DNA of 64,000 bases, taken from Colletes latitarsis. Its lineage: Eukaryota; Arthropoda; Insecta; Hymenoptera; Colletidae. Shown here in pieces: positions 9,725 through 22,733 of this stretch. Location of the stretch: positions 10,806,001-10,870,000 of the forward strand of contig NW_027488366.1 of assembly GCF_051014445.1 (NCBI RefSeq). Reading direction: 5' to 3'. The notes beneath the pieces are model-generated. The model did not search any database. It was not told the DNA's origin and saw only the letters and a list, made by a program, of their open reading frames with translations. Each line of letters begins with the position of its first letter. The stretch's first letter is position 1. Made by a program: the position numbers and the translations under genes.

Positions 9725-11462
9725 TTCGGAACCAGCTTTTATTGACTGTTTCAGTGAGGTACCTCATAACTACGTGATACAAACCAGAAAAAGGCCAGGA
9801 TCTGGCCAACGAGTATGCGAAAAATGCGAAAGTACGAGCCAGATGAGGGCAAATCCCAGACCTAACCGAGACATAAACGGCGTTATCCTCTAAAATATTA
9901 ATCGCAACCAGGTTTAATTGACTGTTTCAGTGTGGTCCCACATTACTACTTGGTCCAAGCCAGAAAAAGGCCAGGATCTGGCCAACAAGTATGGGAAAAA
10001 TGCGAAGGTACGAGCCAGATGAGGGCAAATCCGAGACCTAACCGAGATATAACCGGCGTTATCCTCTAAAACACTAATCGGAACCAGCTTTTATTGACCG
10101 TTTCAGTGAGGTACCTCATTACTACGTGGTCCAAACCAGAAAAAACCCAGCATCTGGCCAACAAGTATGCGAAAAAAACGAAAGTATGAGCAAGATGATT
10201 GCAAATACCAGAACTAACCCAGACATAACCAGCGTTTTCCTCTAAAACACTAATCGGAACCAGTTTTTATTGACTGTTTCACTGTGGTACCACATTACTA
10301 CGTGATCCAAACCAGAAAAAGCCCAGGATCTTGCGAACAAGTATGCGAGAAACGCGAAAGGACGGGCCAGATGAGGGCAAATCCCAGAACTAACCGAGAC
10401 ATAACCTGCGTTATCCTGTAAAATTTAAGTCGCAACCAGGTTTACTTGACTGTTTCAGTGTGGTACCCCATTACTACGTGATCCTAACAATAGAAGAACA
10501 CAGGATCTGGCCATTCAAGTATGCGAACAATGCGAAAGTACGGGCCAGATGAGGGCAAATCCCAGACCTAACCGAGATATAACCGGCAATATCCTCTAAA
10601 ATATTAATCGAAACCGGGTTTAATTGACTGTTTCAGTGAGGTACCTCATGACTACGTGGTCCAAACCAGAAAAAACCCAGCATCTGGCCAACAAGTATGC
10701 GAAAAAAGCGAAAGTATGAGCAAGATGATTGCAAATACCAGAACTAACCCAGACATAACCAGCGTTATCCTCTAAAACACTAATCGGAACCAGTTTTTAT
10801 TGACTGTTTCACTGTGGTACCACATTACTACGTGACCCAAACCAGAAAAAGCCCAGGATCTGGCCAACAAGTATGCGAAAAATGCGAAAGTACGAGCCAG
10901 ATGAGGGCAAAACCCAGACCTAACCGAGACATAACCGGCGTTATCCTCTAAAATATTAATCGCAACCAGGTTTAGTTGACTGTTCAGGTGTGGAACCTCA
11001 TTACTACGGGATCCACACCAGAAAAAACCCAGGATCTGGCCAACAAATATGCGAAAAACGCGAAAGTATGAGCCAGATGATTGCAAATACCAGAACTAAC
11101 CCAGACGTAGCCAGCGTTATCCTCTAAAATACTATTCGGAACCAGTTTCTATTGACTGTTTCAGTGTGGTACCACATTACTACGTGATACAAACCAGAAA
11201 AAGGCCAGGATCTGGCCAACAAGTATGCGAAAAATGCGAAAGTACGAGCCAGATGAGGGCAAAACCCAGACCTAACCGAGACATAACCTGCGTTATCCTC
11301 TAAAATATTAATCGCAACCAAGGTTTAATTGACTGTTTCGGTGTGGAATGTCATTATTACGGGATACAAACCTGGAAAACCCCAGGATCTGGCCAACAAG
11401 TATGCGAAAAATGCGAAAGTACGAGCCAGATGAGGGCAAATCCCAGACCTAATCGAGACATA
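9725..11462. repeat. Second copy of the 5,500-7,060 satellite segment
   Basis: Same order of variants as the left copy, with an inserted monomer near 10,240-10,560 that includes CTTGCGAACAAGTATGCG and the ATTCAAGTATGCG junction type. Closely similar over its length. Confidence 0.75.
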
Positions 11463-13419
11463 AACGGCGTTATCCTCTAAAATATTAATCGCAACCAGGT
11501 TTAATTGACTGTTTCAGTGTGGTCCCACATTAATACTTGGTCCAAGCCAGAAAAAGGCCAGGATCTGGCCAACAAGTATGGGAAAAATGCGAAGGTACGA
11601 GCCAGATGAGGGCAAATCCCGGATCTAACCGAGATATAACCGGCCTTATCCTCTTACATATTAATCGAAACCAGGTTTAATTGGCTGTTTCGGTGTGGAA
11701 CGTCATTATTACGGGATCCAAGCCAGAAAAAACCCAGCATCTGGCTAACAAGTATGCGAAAAAAGCGAAAGTATGAGCAAGATGATTGCAAATACCAGAA
11801 CGAACCCAGACATAACCAGAGTTATCCTCTAAAATACTATTCGCAACCAGCTTTTATTGACTGTTTCAGTGAGGTACCTCATTACTACGTGATACAAACC
11901 AGAAAAAGGCCAGGATCTGGCCAACAAGTATGCGAAAAATGCGAAAGTACGAGCCAGATGAGGGCAAATCCCAGACCTAACCGAGACATAAACGGCGTTA
12001 TCCTCTAAAATATTAATCGCAACCAGGTTTAATTGACTGTTTCAGTGTGGTCCCACATTACTACTTGGTCCAAGCCAGAAAAAGGCCAGGATCTGGCCAA
12101 CAAGTATGGGAAAAATGCGAAGGTACGAGCCAGATGAGGGCAAATCCGAGTCCTAACCGAGATATAACCGGCGTAATCCTGTAAAACACTAATCGGAACC
12201 AGCTTTTATTGACCGTTTCAGTGAGGTACCTCATTACTACGTGGTCCAAACCAGAAAAAACCCAGCATCTGGCCAACAAGTATGCGATAAAAGCGAAAGT
12301 ATGAGCAAGATGATTGCAAATACCAGAACTAACCCAGACATTACCAGCGTTATCCTCTAAAACACTAATCGGAACCAGTTTTTATTGACTGTTTCAGTGT
12401 GGTACCACAGTACTACGTGATCCAGCCAGAAAAAGCCCAGGATCTGGCCAACAAGTATGCGAAAAATGCGAAAGTACGAGCCAGATGAGGGCAAAACCCA
12501 GACCTAACCGCGACATACCCGGCGTTATCCTCTTACATATTAATCGAAACCAGGTTTAATTGACTGTTCAGGTGTGGATCCTCATTACTACGGGATCCAA
12601 ACAAGAAAAAACCCAGCATCTGGCAAACAAGTGTGCGAAACAAGCGAAAGTATGAGCCAGATGATTGCAAATACCAGAACTAACCCAGACATAACCAGCG
12701 TTATCCTCTAAAACACTAATCGGAACCAGGTTTAATTGACTGTCTCAGTGTGGTCCCACATTACTACTTGGTCCAAGCCAGGAAAAGGCCAGGATCTGGC
12801 CAACAAGTATGGGAAAAATGCGAAGGTACGAGCCAGATGAGGGCAAATCCGAGACCTAACCGAGATATAACCGGCGTTATCCTCTAAAACACTAATCGGA
12901 ACCAGCTTTTATTGACCGTTTCAGTGAGGTACCTCATTACTACGTGGTCCAAACCAGAAAAAACCCAGCATCTGGCCAACAAGTATGCGAAAAAAGCGAA
13001 AGTATGAGCAAGATGATTGCAAATACCAGAACTAACCCAGACATAACCAGCGTTATCCTCTAAAACACTAATCGGAACCAGTTTTTATTGACTGTTTCAC
13101 TGTGGTACCACATTACTACGTGATCCAAACCAGAAAAAGCCCAGGATCTTGCGAACAAGTATGCGAGAAACGCGAAAGTACGGGCCAGATGAGGGCAAAT
13201 CCCAGAACTAACCGAGACATAACCTGCGTTATCCTGTAAAATTTAAGTCGCAACCAGGTTTAATTGACTGTTTCGGTGTGGAACCTCGTTACTACGGGAT
13301 CCTAACCAGAAAAACCCCAGGATCTGGCCAACAAATATGCGAAAAACGCGAAAGTATGAGTCAGATGATTGCAAATACCAGAACTAACCCAGACATAGCC
13401 AGCGTTATCCTCTAAAATA
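11463..13419. repeat. L array, alternating monomer types
   Basis: About 11 monomers of subfamily L. The stretch from about 12,730 to 13,080 (TGTCTCAGTGTGGTCCCAC with AAGCCAGGAAAAGGCC) recurs at about 15,710-16,020. No non-satellite sequence is present. Confidence 0.7.
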
Positions 13420-14100
13420 CTATTCGGGTCCACCTTTATTGACTGTTTCAGTGTGGTACCACATTACTACGTGACCCAAACCAGAAAAAGCCCAGGATCT
13501 GGCCAACAAGTATGCGAGAAATGCGAAAGTACGAGCCAGATGAGGGCAAAGCCCAGCCCTAACCGAGACATAACCGGCGTTATCCTCTAAAATATTAATT
13601 GCAACCCGGATTAATACCCTGTTTCGGTGTGGTACCACATTACTACGTGGTCCGAGCCAGAAAAAGGCCAGGATCTGGCCAACAAGTACGCGAAAAATGC
13701 GAAGGTACGAGCCAGATGAGGGCAAATCCCAGACCTAACCGAGATATAACCGGCGTTATCCTCTAAAATACTATTCGGAACCAGCTTCTATTGACTGTTT
13801 CAGTGTGGTACCACATTACTACGTGATACAAACCAGAAAAAGGCCAGGATCTGGCCAACAAGTATGCGAAAAATGCGAAAGTACGAGCCAGATGAGGGCA
13901 AAACCCAGACCTAACCGAGACATAACCCGCGTTATCCTCTAAAATATTAATCGCAACCAGGTTTAATTGACTGTTTCGGTGTGGTACCGCATTACTACGT
14001 GACACAAACCAGAAAAAGCCCAGGATCTTGCGAACAAGTATGAGCCAGATGATTGCAAATACCAGAACTAACCGAGACATAACCTGCGTTATCCTCTAAA
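13420..14100. repeat. Satellite segment duplicated at 16,739-17,460, with a shortened monomer
   Basis: Both copies start with a TTCGGGTCCA variant, contain the ATTAATACCCTGTT monomer, then a monomer lacking about 19 bp. The loss is visible at about 14,038-14,042 and 17,366-17,370, where CAAGTATG runs straight into AGCCAGATG. The offset of the deleted site is 3,328 bp, 16 less than 19 full monomers, consistent with one short monomer between the copies. Confidence 0.8.
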
Positions 14101-16020
14101 ATTTTAGTCGCAACCAGGTTTAATTGACTGTTTCAGTGAGGTACCACATTACTACGTGATCCTAACAATAGAAAAACACAGGATCTGGCCATTCAAGTAT
14201 GCGAAAAATGCGAAAGTACGAGACAGATGAGGGCAAATCCCAGACCTAACCGAGAAATAACCGGAGTTATCCTCTAAAATATTAATCGAAACCAGGTTTA
14301 ATTGACTGTTTCAGTGTGGTCCCACATTATTACGTTATCCAAACCAGAAGAAACCCAGGATCTGGCCAACAAGTATGCGAAAAATGCGAATGTACGAGCC
14401 AGATGAGGACAAATCCCAGACCTAACCGAGGCATACCCGGCGTTATCCTCTAAAATATTAATCGCAACCAGGTTTAATTGACTGTTTCAGTGTGGTCCCA
14501 CATTACTACTTGGTCCAAGCCAGATAAAGGCCAGGATCAGGCCAACGAGTATGCGAAAAATGCGAAAGTACGGATCAGATGAGGGCAAATCCCAGACCTA
14601 ACCGAGACATAACCAGCGTTATCCTCTAGAATATTAATCGCAACCAGATTTAATTGACAGTTTCGGTGTAGTACTGCATTACTACGTGATACAAACCTGA
14701 AAAAGGCCAGGATCTTGCCAATAAGTATGCGAAAATTGCAGAAGTACGAGACAGATGAGGGCAAATCCCAGACGTAACCGAGAAATAACCGGAGTTATCC
14801 TCTAAAATATTAATCGAAACCAGGTTTAATTGACTGTTTCAGTGTGGTCCCACATTACTACGTTATCCAAACCAGAAGAAACCCAGGATCTGGCCAACAA
14901 GTATGCGAGAAATGCGATTGGTACGGGCCAGATGAGGGCAAATCTCAGCCCTAACCGAGACATAACCGGCGTTATCCTCTAAAATATTATTCGCAACCAG
15001 GTTTAATTGACTGTTTCGGTGTGGCACCTCATTACTACGGAATCCAAATCAGAAAAAACCCAGGATCTGGCCAACAAATATGAGAAAAACGCGAAAGCAT
15101 GAGCCAGATGATTGCAAATACCAGAACTAACCCAGACATAACCAGCGTTATCCTCTAAAACTCTAATCGGAACCAGCTTTTATTGACTGTTTCAGTGAGG
15201 TACCTCATTACTACGTTGTCCCAACCAGAAAAAACCCAGCATCTGGGCAACAAGTATGCGAAAAAAGCGAAAGTATGAGCAAGATGATTGCAAATACCAG
15301 AACTAACCCAGACATAGCCAGCGTTATCCTCTAGAATACTATTCGGAACCAGCTTCTATTGACTGTTTCAGTGTGGTACCACATTACTACGTGATACAAA
15401 CCAGAAAAAGGCCAGGATCTGGCCAACAAGTATGCGAGAAATGCGAAAGTATGAGCAAGATGATTGCAAATACCAGAACTAACCCAGACATAACCAGCGT
15501 TATCCTCTAAAACACTAATCGGAACCAGCTTTTATTGACTGTTTCAGTGAGGTACCTCATTACTACGTGGTCCAAACCAGAAAAAACCCAGCATCTGGCC
15601 AACAAGTATGCGAAAAAAGCGAAAGTATGAGCCAGATGATTGCAAATACCAGAACTAACCCAGACATAACCAGCGTTATCCTCTAAAACACTAATCGGAA
15701 CCAGGTTTAATTGACTGTCTCAGTGTGGTCCCACATTACTACTTGGTCCAAGCCAGGAAAAGGCCAGGATCTGGCCAACAAGTATGGGAAAAATGCGAAG
15801 GTACGAGCCAGATGAGGGCAAATCCGAGACCTAACCGAGATATAACCGGCGTTATCCTCTAAAACACTAATCGGAACCAGCTTTTATTGACCGTTTCAGT
15901 GAGGTACCTCATTACTACGTGGTCCAAACCAGAAAAAACCCAGCATCTGGCCAACAAGTATGCGAAAAAAGCGAAAGTATGAGCAAGATGATTGCAAATA
16001 CCAGAACTAACCCAGACATA
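14101..16020. repeat. L array including the uninterrupted relative of the element insertion site
   Basis: At about 14,541-14,918 the two monomers match those at 2,936-3,310 closely, but without the retrotransposon: the sequence reads GGATCAGGCCAACGAGTATG straight through. The following monomers (GCGATTGGTACGGGCC and so on) resemble the 4,010-4,400 region. Confidence 0.75.
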
Positions 16021-17460
16021 GCCAGCGTTATCCTCTAAAATACTATTCGGAACCAGCTTCTATTGACTGTTTCAGTGTGGTACCACATTACTACGTGATA
16101 CAAACCAGAATAAGGCCAGGATATGGCCAATAAGTATGCGAAAAATGCGCAGGTACGAGCCAGATGAGGGCTAATCCCACACCTAACCGAGACATAACCG
16201 GCGTTATCCTCTAAAATATTAATCGCAACCAGGTTTAATTGACTGTTTCGGTGTGGAACCTCATTACTACGGGATCCAAACCAGAAAAAACCCAGGATCT
16301 TGCCAACAAATATGCGAAAAACGCGAAAGTATGAGCCAGATGATTGCAAATACCAGAACTAACCCAGACATAGCCAGCGTTATCCTCTAAAATACTATTC
16401 GGAACCAGCTTCTATTGACTGTTTCAGTGTGGTACCACATTACTACGTGATACAAACCAGAATAAGGCCAGGATATGGCCAATAAGTATGCGAAAAATGC
16501 GCAGGTACGAGCCAGATGAGGGCTAATCCCAGACCTAACCGAGACATAACCGGCGTTATCCTCTAAAATATTAATCGCAACCAGGTTTAATTGACTGTTT
16601 CGGTGTGGAACCTCGTTACTACGGGATCCTAACCAGAAAAAACCCAGGATCTGGCCAACAAATATGCGAAAAACGCGAAAGTATGAGCCAGATGATTGCA
16701 AATACCAGAACTAACCCAGACATAGCCAGCGTTATCCGCTAAAATACTATTCGGGTCCAGCTTTTATTGACTGTTTCAGTGTGGTACCACATTACTACGT
16801 GACCCAAACCTGGAAAAGCCCAGGATCTGGCCAACAAGTATGCGAGAAATGCGAAAGTACGAGCCAGATGAGGGCAAATCCCAGCCCTAACCGAGACATA
16901 ACCGGCGTTATCCTCTAAAATATTAATTGCAACCGGGATTAATACCCTGTTACGGTGTGGTACCACATTACTACGTGGTCCGAGCCAGAAAAAGGCCTGG
17001 ATCTGGCCAACAAGTACGCGAAAAATGCGAAGGTACGAGCCAGATGAGGGCAAATCCCAGACCTAACCGAGATATAACCGGCGTTATCCTCTAAAATACT
17101 ATTCGGAACCAGCTTCTATTGACTGTTTCAGTGTGGTACCACATTACTACGTGATACAAACCAGAAAAAGCCCAGGATCTGGCCAACAAGTATGCGAAAA
17201 ATGCGAAAGTACGAGCCAGATGAGGGCAAAACCCAGACCTAACCGAGACATAACCCGCGTTATCCTCAAAAATATTAATCGCAACCAGGTTTAATTGACT
17301 GTTTCGGTGTGGTACCGCATTACTACGTGACACAAACCAGAAAAAGCCCAGGATCTTGCGAACAAGTATGAGCCAGATGATTGCAAATACCAGAACTAAC
17401 CGAGACATAACCTGCGTTATCCTCTAAAATTTTAGTCGCAACCAGGTTTAATTGACTGTT
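16021..17460. repeat. Tandem 352-bp dimers followed by the second 13,420-14,100-type block
   Basis: Two almost identical dimers at about 16,021-16,372 and 16,373-16,724 share the rare GAATAAGGCCAGGATATGGCC type variant and GAGGGCTAATCCC. From 16,739 to 17,460 the sequence copies 13,420-14,100, including its 19-bp-deleted monomer. Confidence 0.8.
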
Positions 17461-19285
17461 TCAGTGTGGTACCACATTACTACGTGATCCTAACAATAGA
17501 AAAACACAGGATCTGGCCATTCAAGTATGCGAAAAATGCGAAAGTACGAGACAGATGAGGGCAAATCCCAGACCTAACCGAGACATAACCGGCGTTATCC
17601 TCTAAAATATTAATCGCAACCAGGTTTAATTGACTGTTTCGGTGTGGAACCTCATTACTACGGGATCCTAACCAGAAAAAACCCAGGATCTGGCCAACAT
17701 ATATGCGAAAAACGCGAAAGTATGAGCCAGATGATTGCAAATACCATTACTAACCCAGACATAGCTAGCGTTATCCTCTAAAATACTATTCGGAACCAGC
17801 TTTTATTGACTGTTTCAGTGTGGTACCACATTACTACGTGATCCTAACAATAGAAGAACACAGGATCTGGCCATTCAAGTATGCGAAAAATGCGAAAGTA
17901 CGGGCCAGATGTGGCCAATCCCAGACCTAACCGAGATATAACCGGCAATATCCTCTAAAATATTAATAGAAACCAGGTTTAATTGACTGTTTCGGTGTGG
18001 AATGTCATTATTACGGGATCCAGACCAGGAAAAACCCAGGATCTGGCCAACAAGTATGCGAAAAATGCGAAAGTACGAGCCAGATGAGGGCAAATCCCTG
18101 ACCTAACCGATACATAACCAGCGTTATCCTCTAAAATACTAATCGGGACCAACTTTTATTGACTGTCTCAGTGTGGTACCACATTACTACGTGATCCGAA
18201 CCAGAAAAAGCCCAGGATCTGGCCAACAAGTATGCGAGAAATGCGATTGGTACGAGCCAGATGAGGGCAAATCCCAGCCCTAACCGAGACATAACCGGCG
18301 TTATCCTCTAAAATATTATTCGCAACCAGGTTTAATTGACTGTTTCGGTGTGGCACCTCATTACTACGGAATCCAAACCAGAAAAAACCCAGGATCTGGC
18401 CAACAAATATGAGAAAAACGCGAAAGCATGAGCCAGATGATTGCAAATACCAGAACTAACCCAGACATAACCAGCGTTATCCTCTAAAACTCTAATCGGA
18501 ACCAGCTTTTATTGACTGTTTCAGTGAGGTACCTCATTACTACGTTGTCCAAACCAGAAAAAACCCAGCATCTGGCCAACAAGTATGCGAAAAACGCGAA
18601 AGTATGAGCAAGATGATTGCAAATACCAGAACTAACCCAGACATAGCCAGCGTTATCCTCTAGAATACTATTCGGAACCAGCTTCTATTGACTGTTTCAG
18701 TGTGGTACCACATTACTACGTGATAGAAACCAGAAAAAGGCCAGGATCTGGCCAACAAGTATGCGAAAAATGCGAAAGTACGAGCCAGATGAAGGCAAAT
18801 CCCAGACCTAACCGAGACATAACCGGCGTTATCCTCTAAAATACTAATCGGGACCAACTTTTATTGACTGTCTCAGTGTGGTACCACATTACTACGTGAT
18901 CCGAACCAGAAAAAGCCCAGGATCTGGCCAACAAGTATGCGAGAAATGCGAAAGTACGAGCCAGATGAGGGCAAATCCCAGACCTAACCGAGACAAAACC
19001 GGCGTTATCCTCTAAAATATTAATAGAAACCAGGTTTAATTGACTGTTTCGGTGTGGAACATCATTATTACGTGATCCAAACCAGAAAAAACCCAGCATC
19101 TGGCCAACAAGTATGCGAGAAATGCGAAAGTACGAGCCAGATGAGGGCAAATCTCAGCCCTAACCGAGACATAACCGGCGTTATCCTCTAAAATATTAAT
19201 CGCAACCAGGTTTAATTGACTGTTTCGGTGTGGCACCTCATTACTACGGAATCCAAACCAGAAAAAACCCAGGATCTGGCCAACA
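17461..19285. repeat. Second copy of the 3,311-4,885 satellite segment
   Basis: Carries the AACATATATGCG, ATACCATTACTAACCC, GCGATTGG and TGTGGCACCTC variants in the same order as the left copy, with one additional monomer near 18,660-18,835. Confidence 0.75.
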
Positions 19286-22200
19286 AATATGCGAAAAACG
19301 CGAAAGTATGAGCCACATGATTGCAAATACCAGAACTAACCCAGACATAGCCAGCGTTATCCTCTAAAATACTATTCGGAACCAGCTTCTATTGACTGTT
19401 TCAGTGTGGTACCACATTACTATGTGATACAAACCAGAAAAAGGCCAGGATATGGCCAACAAGTATGCGAAAAATGCGAAAGTACGAGCCAGATGAGGGC
19501 AAATCCCAGACCTAACCGAGACATAAACGACGTTATCCTCTAAAATATTAATCGCAACCAGGTTTAATTGACTGTGTCAGTGTGGTCCCACATTACTACT
19601 TGGTCCAAGCCAGAAAAAGGCCAGGATCTGGCCAACAAGTATGGGAAAAATGCGATGGTACGAGCAAGATGATTGCAAATACCAGAACGAACCCAGACAT
19701 AACCAGAGTTATCCTCCAAAATACTATTCGGAACCAGCTTTTATTGACTGTTTCAGTGAGGTACCTCATTACTACGTGATATAAACCAGAAAAAACCCAG
19801 CATCTGGCCAACAAGTATGCGAAAAATGCGGAGGTACGAACCAGATGAGTGCAAATCCCAGACCTAACCGAGATATAACCGGCGTTATCCTCTAAAACAC
19901 TAATCGGAACCAGCTTTTATTGACTGTTTCACGGAGGTACCTCATTACTACGTGGTCCAAACCAGAAAAAACCCAGCATCTGGCCAACAAGTATGCGAAA
20001 AAAGCGAAAGTATGAGCAAGATGATTGCAAATACCAGAACGAACCCAGACATAACCAGAGTTATCCTCCAAAATACTATTCGGAACCAGCTTTTATTGAC
20101 TGTTTCAGTGAGGTACCTCATTACTACGTGATATAAACCAGAAAAAGGCCAGGATCTGGCCAACAAGTATGCGAAAAATGCGAAAGTACGAGCCAGATGA
20201 GGGCAAATCCCAGACCTAACCGAGACATAAACGACGTTATCCTCTAAAATATTAATCGCAACCAGGTTTAATTGACTGTGTCAGTGTGGTCCCACATTAC
20301 TACTTGGTCCAAGCCAGAAAAAGGCCAGGATCTGGCCAACAAGTATGGGAAAAATGCGATGGTACGAGCCAGATGAGGGCAAATCCGAGACCTAGCCGAG
20401 ATATAACCGGCGTTATCCTCTAAAACACTAATCGGAACCAGCTTTTATTGACCGTTTCAGTGAGGTACCTCATTACTACGTGGTCCAAACCAGAAAAAAC
20501 CCAGCATCTGGCCAACAAGTATGCGAAAAAAGCGAAAGTATGAGCAAGATGATTGCAAATACCAGAACTAACCCAGACATAACCAGCGTTATCCTCTAAA
20601 ACACTAATCGGAACCAGTTTTTATTGACTGTTTCAGTGTGGTACCACATTACTACGTGAGCCAAACCAGAAAGAGCCCAGGATCTGGCCAACAAGTATGC
20701 GAAAATTGCGAAAGTACGAGCCAGATGAGGGCAAAACCCAGACCTAACCGAGACATAACCGGCGTTATCCTCTAAAATATTAATCGCAACCAGGTTTAAT
20801 TGACTATTCAGGTGTGGAACCAACTTACTACGGGATCCATACCAGAAAAAACCCAGGATCTGGCCAACAAATATGCGAAAAACGCGAAAGTATGAGCCAG
20901 ATGATTGCAAATACCAGAACTAACCCAGACGTAGCCAGCGTTATCCTCTAAAATACTATTCGGAACCAGCTTCTATTGACTGTTTCAGTGAGGTACCTCA
21001 TTACTACGTTGTCCAAACCAGAAAAAACCCAGCATCTGGCCAACAAGTATGCGAAAAAAGCGAAAGTATGAGCAAGATGATTGCAAATACCAGAACGAAC
21101 CCAGACATAACCAGAGTTATCCTCTAAAATACTATTCGGAACCAGCTTTTATTGACTGTTTCAGTGAGGTACCTCATTACTACGTGATACAAACCAGAAA
21201 AAGGCCAGGATCTGGCCAACAAGTATGCGAAAAATGCGAAAGTACGAGCCAGATGAGGGCAAATCCCAGACCTAACCGAGACATAAACGGCGTTATCCTC
21301 AAAAATATTAATCGCAACCAGGTTTAATTGACTGTTTCAGTGTGGTCCCACATTACTACTTGGTCCAAGCCAGAAAAAGGCCAGGATCTGGCCAACAAGT
21401 ATGGGAAAAATGCGAAGGTACGAGCCAGATGAGGGCAAATCCGAGACATAACCGAGATATAACCGGCGTTATCCTCTAAAACACTAATCGGAACTAGCTT
21501 TTATTGACCGTTTCAGTGAGGTACCTCATTACTACGTGGTCCAAACCAGAAAAAACCCAGCATCTGGCCAACAAGTATGCGAAGAAAGCGAAAGTATAAG
21601 GAAGATGATTGCAAATACCAGACCTAACCGAGACATAACCTGCATTATCCTCTAAAATATTAATCGCAACCAAGGTTTAATTGACTGTTTCGGTGTGGTA
21701 CCGCATTACTACGTGACACAAACCAGAAAAAGCCCAGGATCTTGCGAACAAGTATGCGAGAAACGCGAAAGTACGGGCCAGATGAGGGCAAATCCCAGAA
21801 CTAACCGAGACATAACCTGCGTTATCCTGTAAAATTTTAGTCGCTACCAGGTTTAATTGACTGTTTCAGTGTGGTATCACATTACTACGTGATCCTAACA
21901 ATAGAAGAACACAGGATCTGGCCATTCAAGTATGCGAAAAATGCGAAAGTACGGGCCAGATGAGGGCAAATCCCAGACCTAACCGAGATATAACCGGCAA
22001 TATCCTCTAAAATATTAATCGAAACCGGGTTTAATTGACTGTTTCGGTGTGGAATGTCATTATTACGGGATACAAACCAGGAAAAACCCAGGATCTGGCC
22101 AACAAGTATGCGAAAAATGAGAAAGTACGAGCCAGATGAGGGCAAATCCCAGACCTAACCGAGAGATAAACGGCGTTATCCTCTAAAATATTAATCGCAA

Positions 22201-22733
22201 CCAGGTTTAATTGACTGTTTCAGTGTGGTCCCACATTAATACTTGGTCCAAGCCAGAAAAAGGCCAGGATCTGGCCAACAAGTATGGGAAAAATGCGAAG
22301 GTACGAGCCAGATGAGGGCAAATCCGAGACCTAACCGAGATATAACCGGCAATATCCTCTAAAGTATTAATCGAAACCAGGTTTAATTGACTGCTTCGGT
22401 GTGGAACGTCATTATTACGGGATCCAAACCAGAAAAAATCCAGCATCTGGCTAACAAGTATGCGAAAAAAGCGAAAGTATGAGCAAGATGATTGCAAATA
22501 CCAGAACGAACCCAGACATAACCAGAGTTATCCTCTAAAATACTATTCGCAACCAGCTTTTATTGACTGTTTCAGTAAGGTACCTCATTACTACGTGATA
22601 CAAACCAGAAAAAGGCCAGGATCTGGCCAACAAGTATGCGAAAAATGCGAAAGTACGAGCCAGATGAGGGCAAATCCCAGACCTAACCGAGACATAGACG
22701 GCGTTATCCTCTAAAATATTAATCGCAACCAGA
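19286..22733. repeat. L array with local dimer duplications
   Basis: The variant ATCCTCCAAAATACTATTCG occurs at 19,711 and 20,063, exactly 352 bp apart, with matching flanks (GTGATATAAACC), indicating a dimer duplication. The rest is L monomers similar to 5,400-6,900 and 11,400-12,400. Confidence 0.75.
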
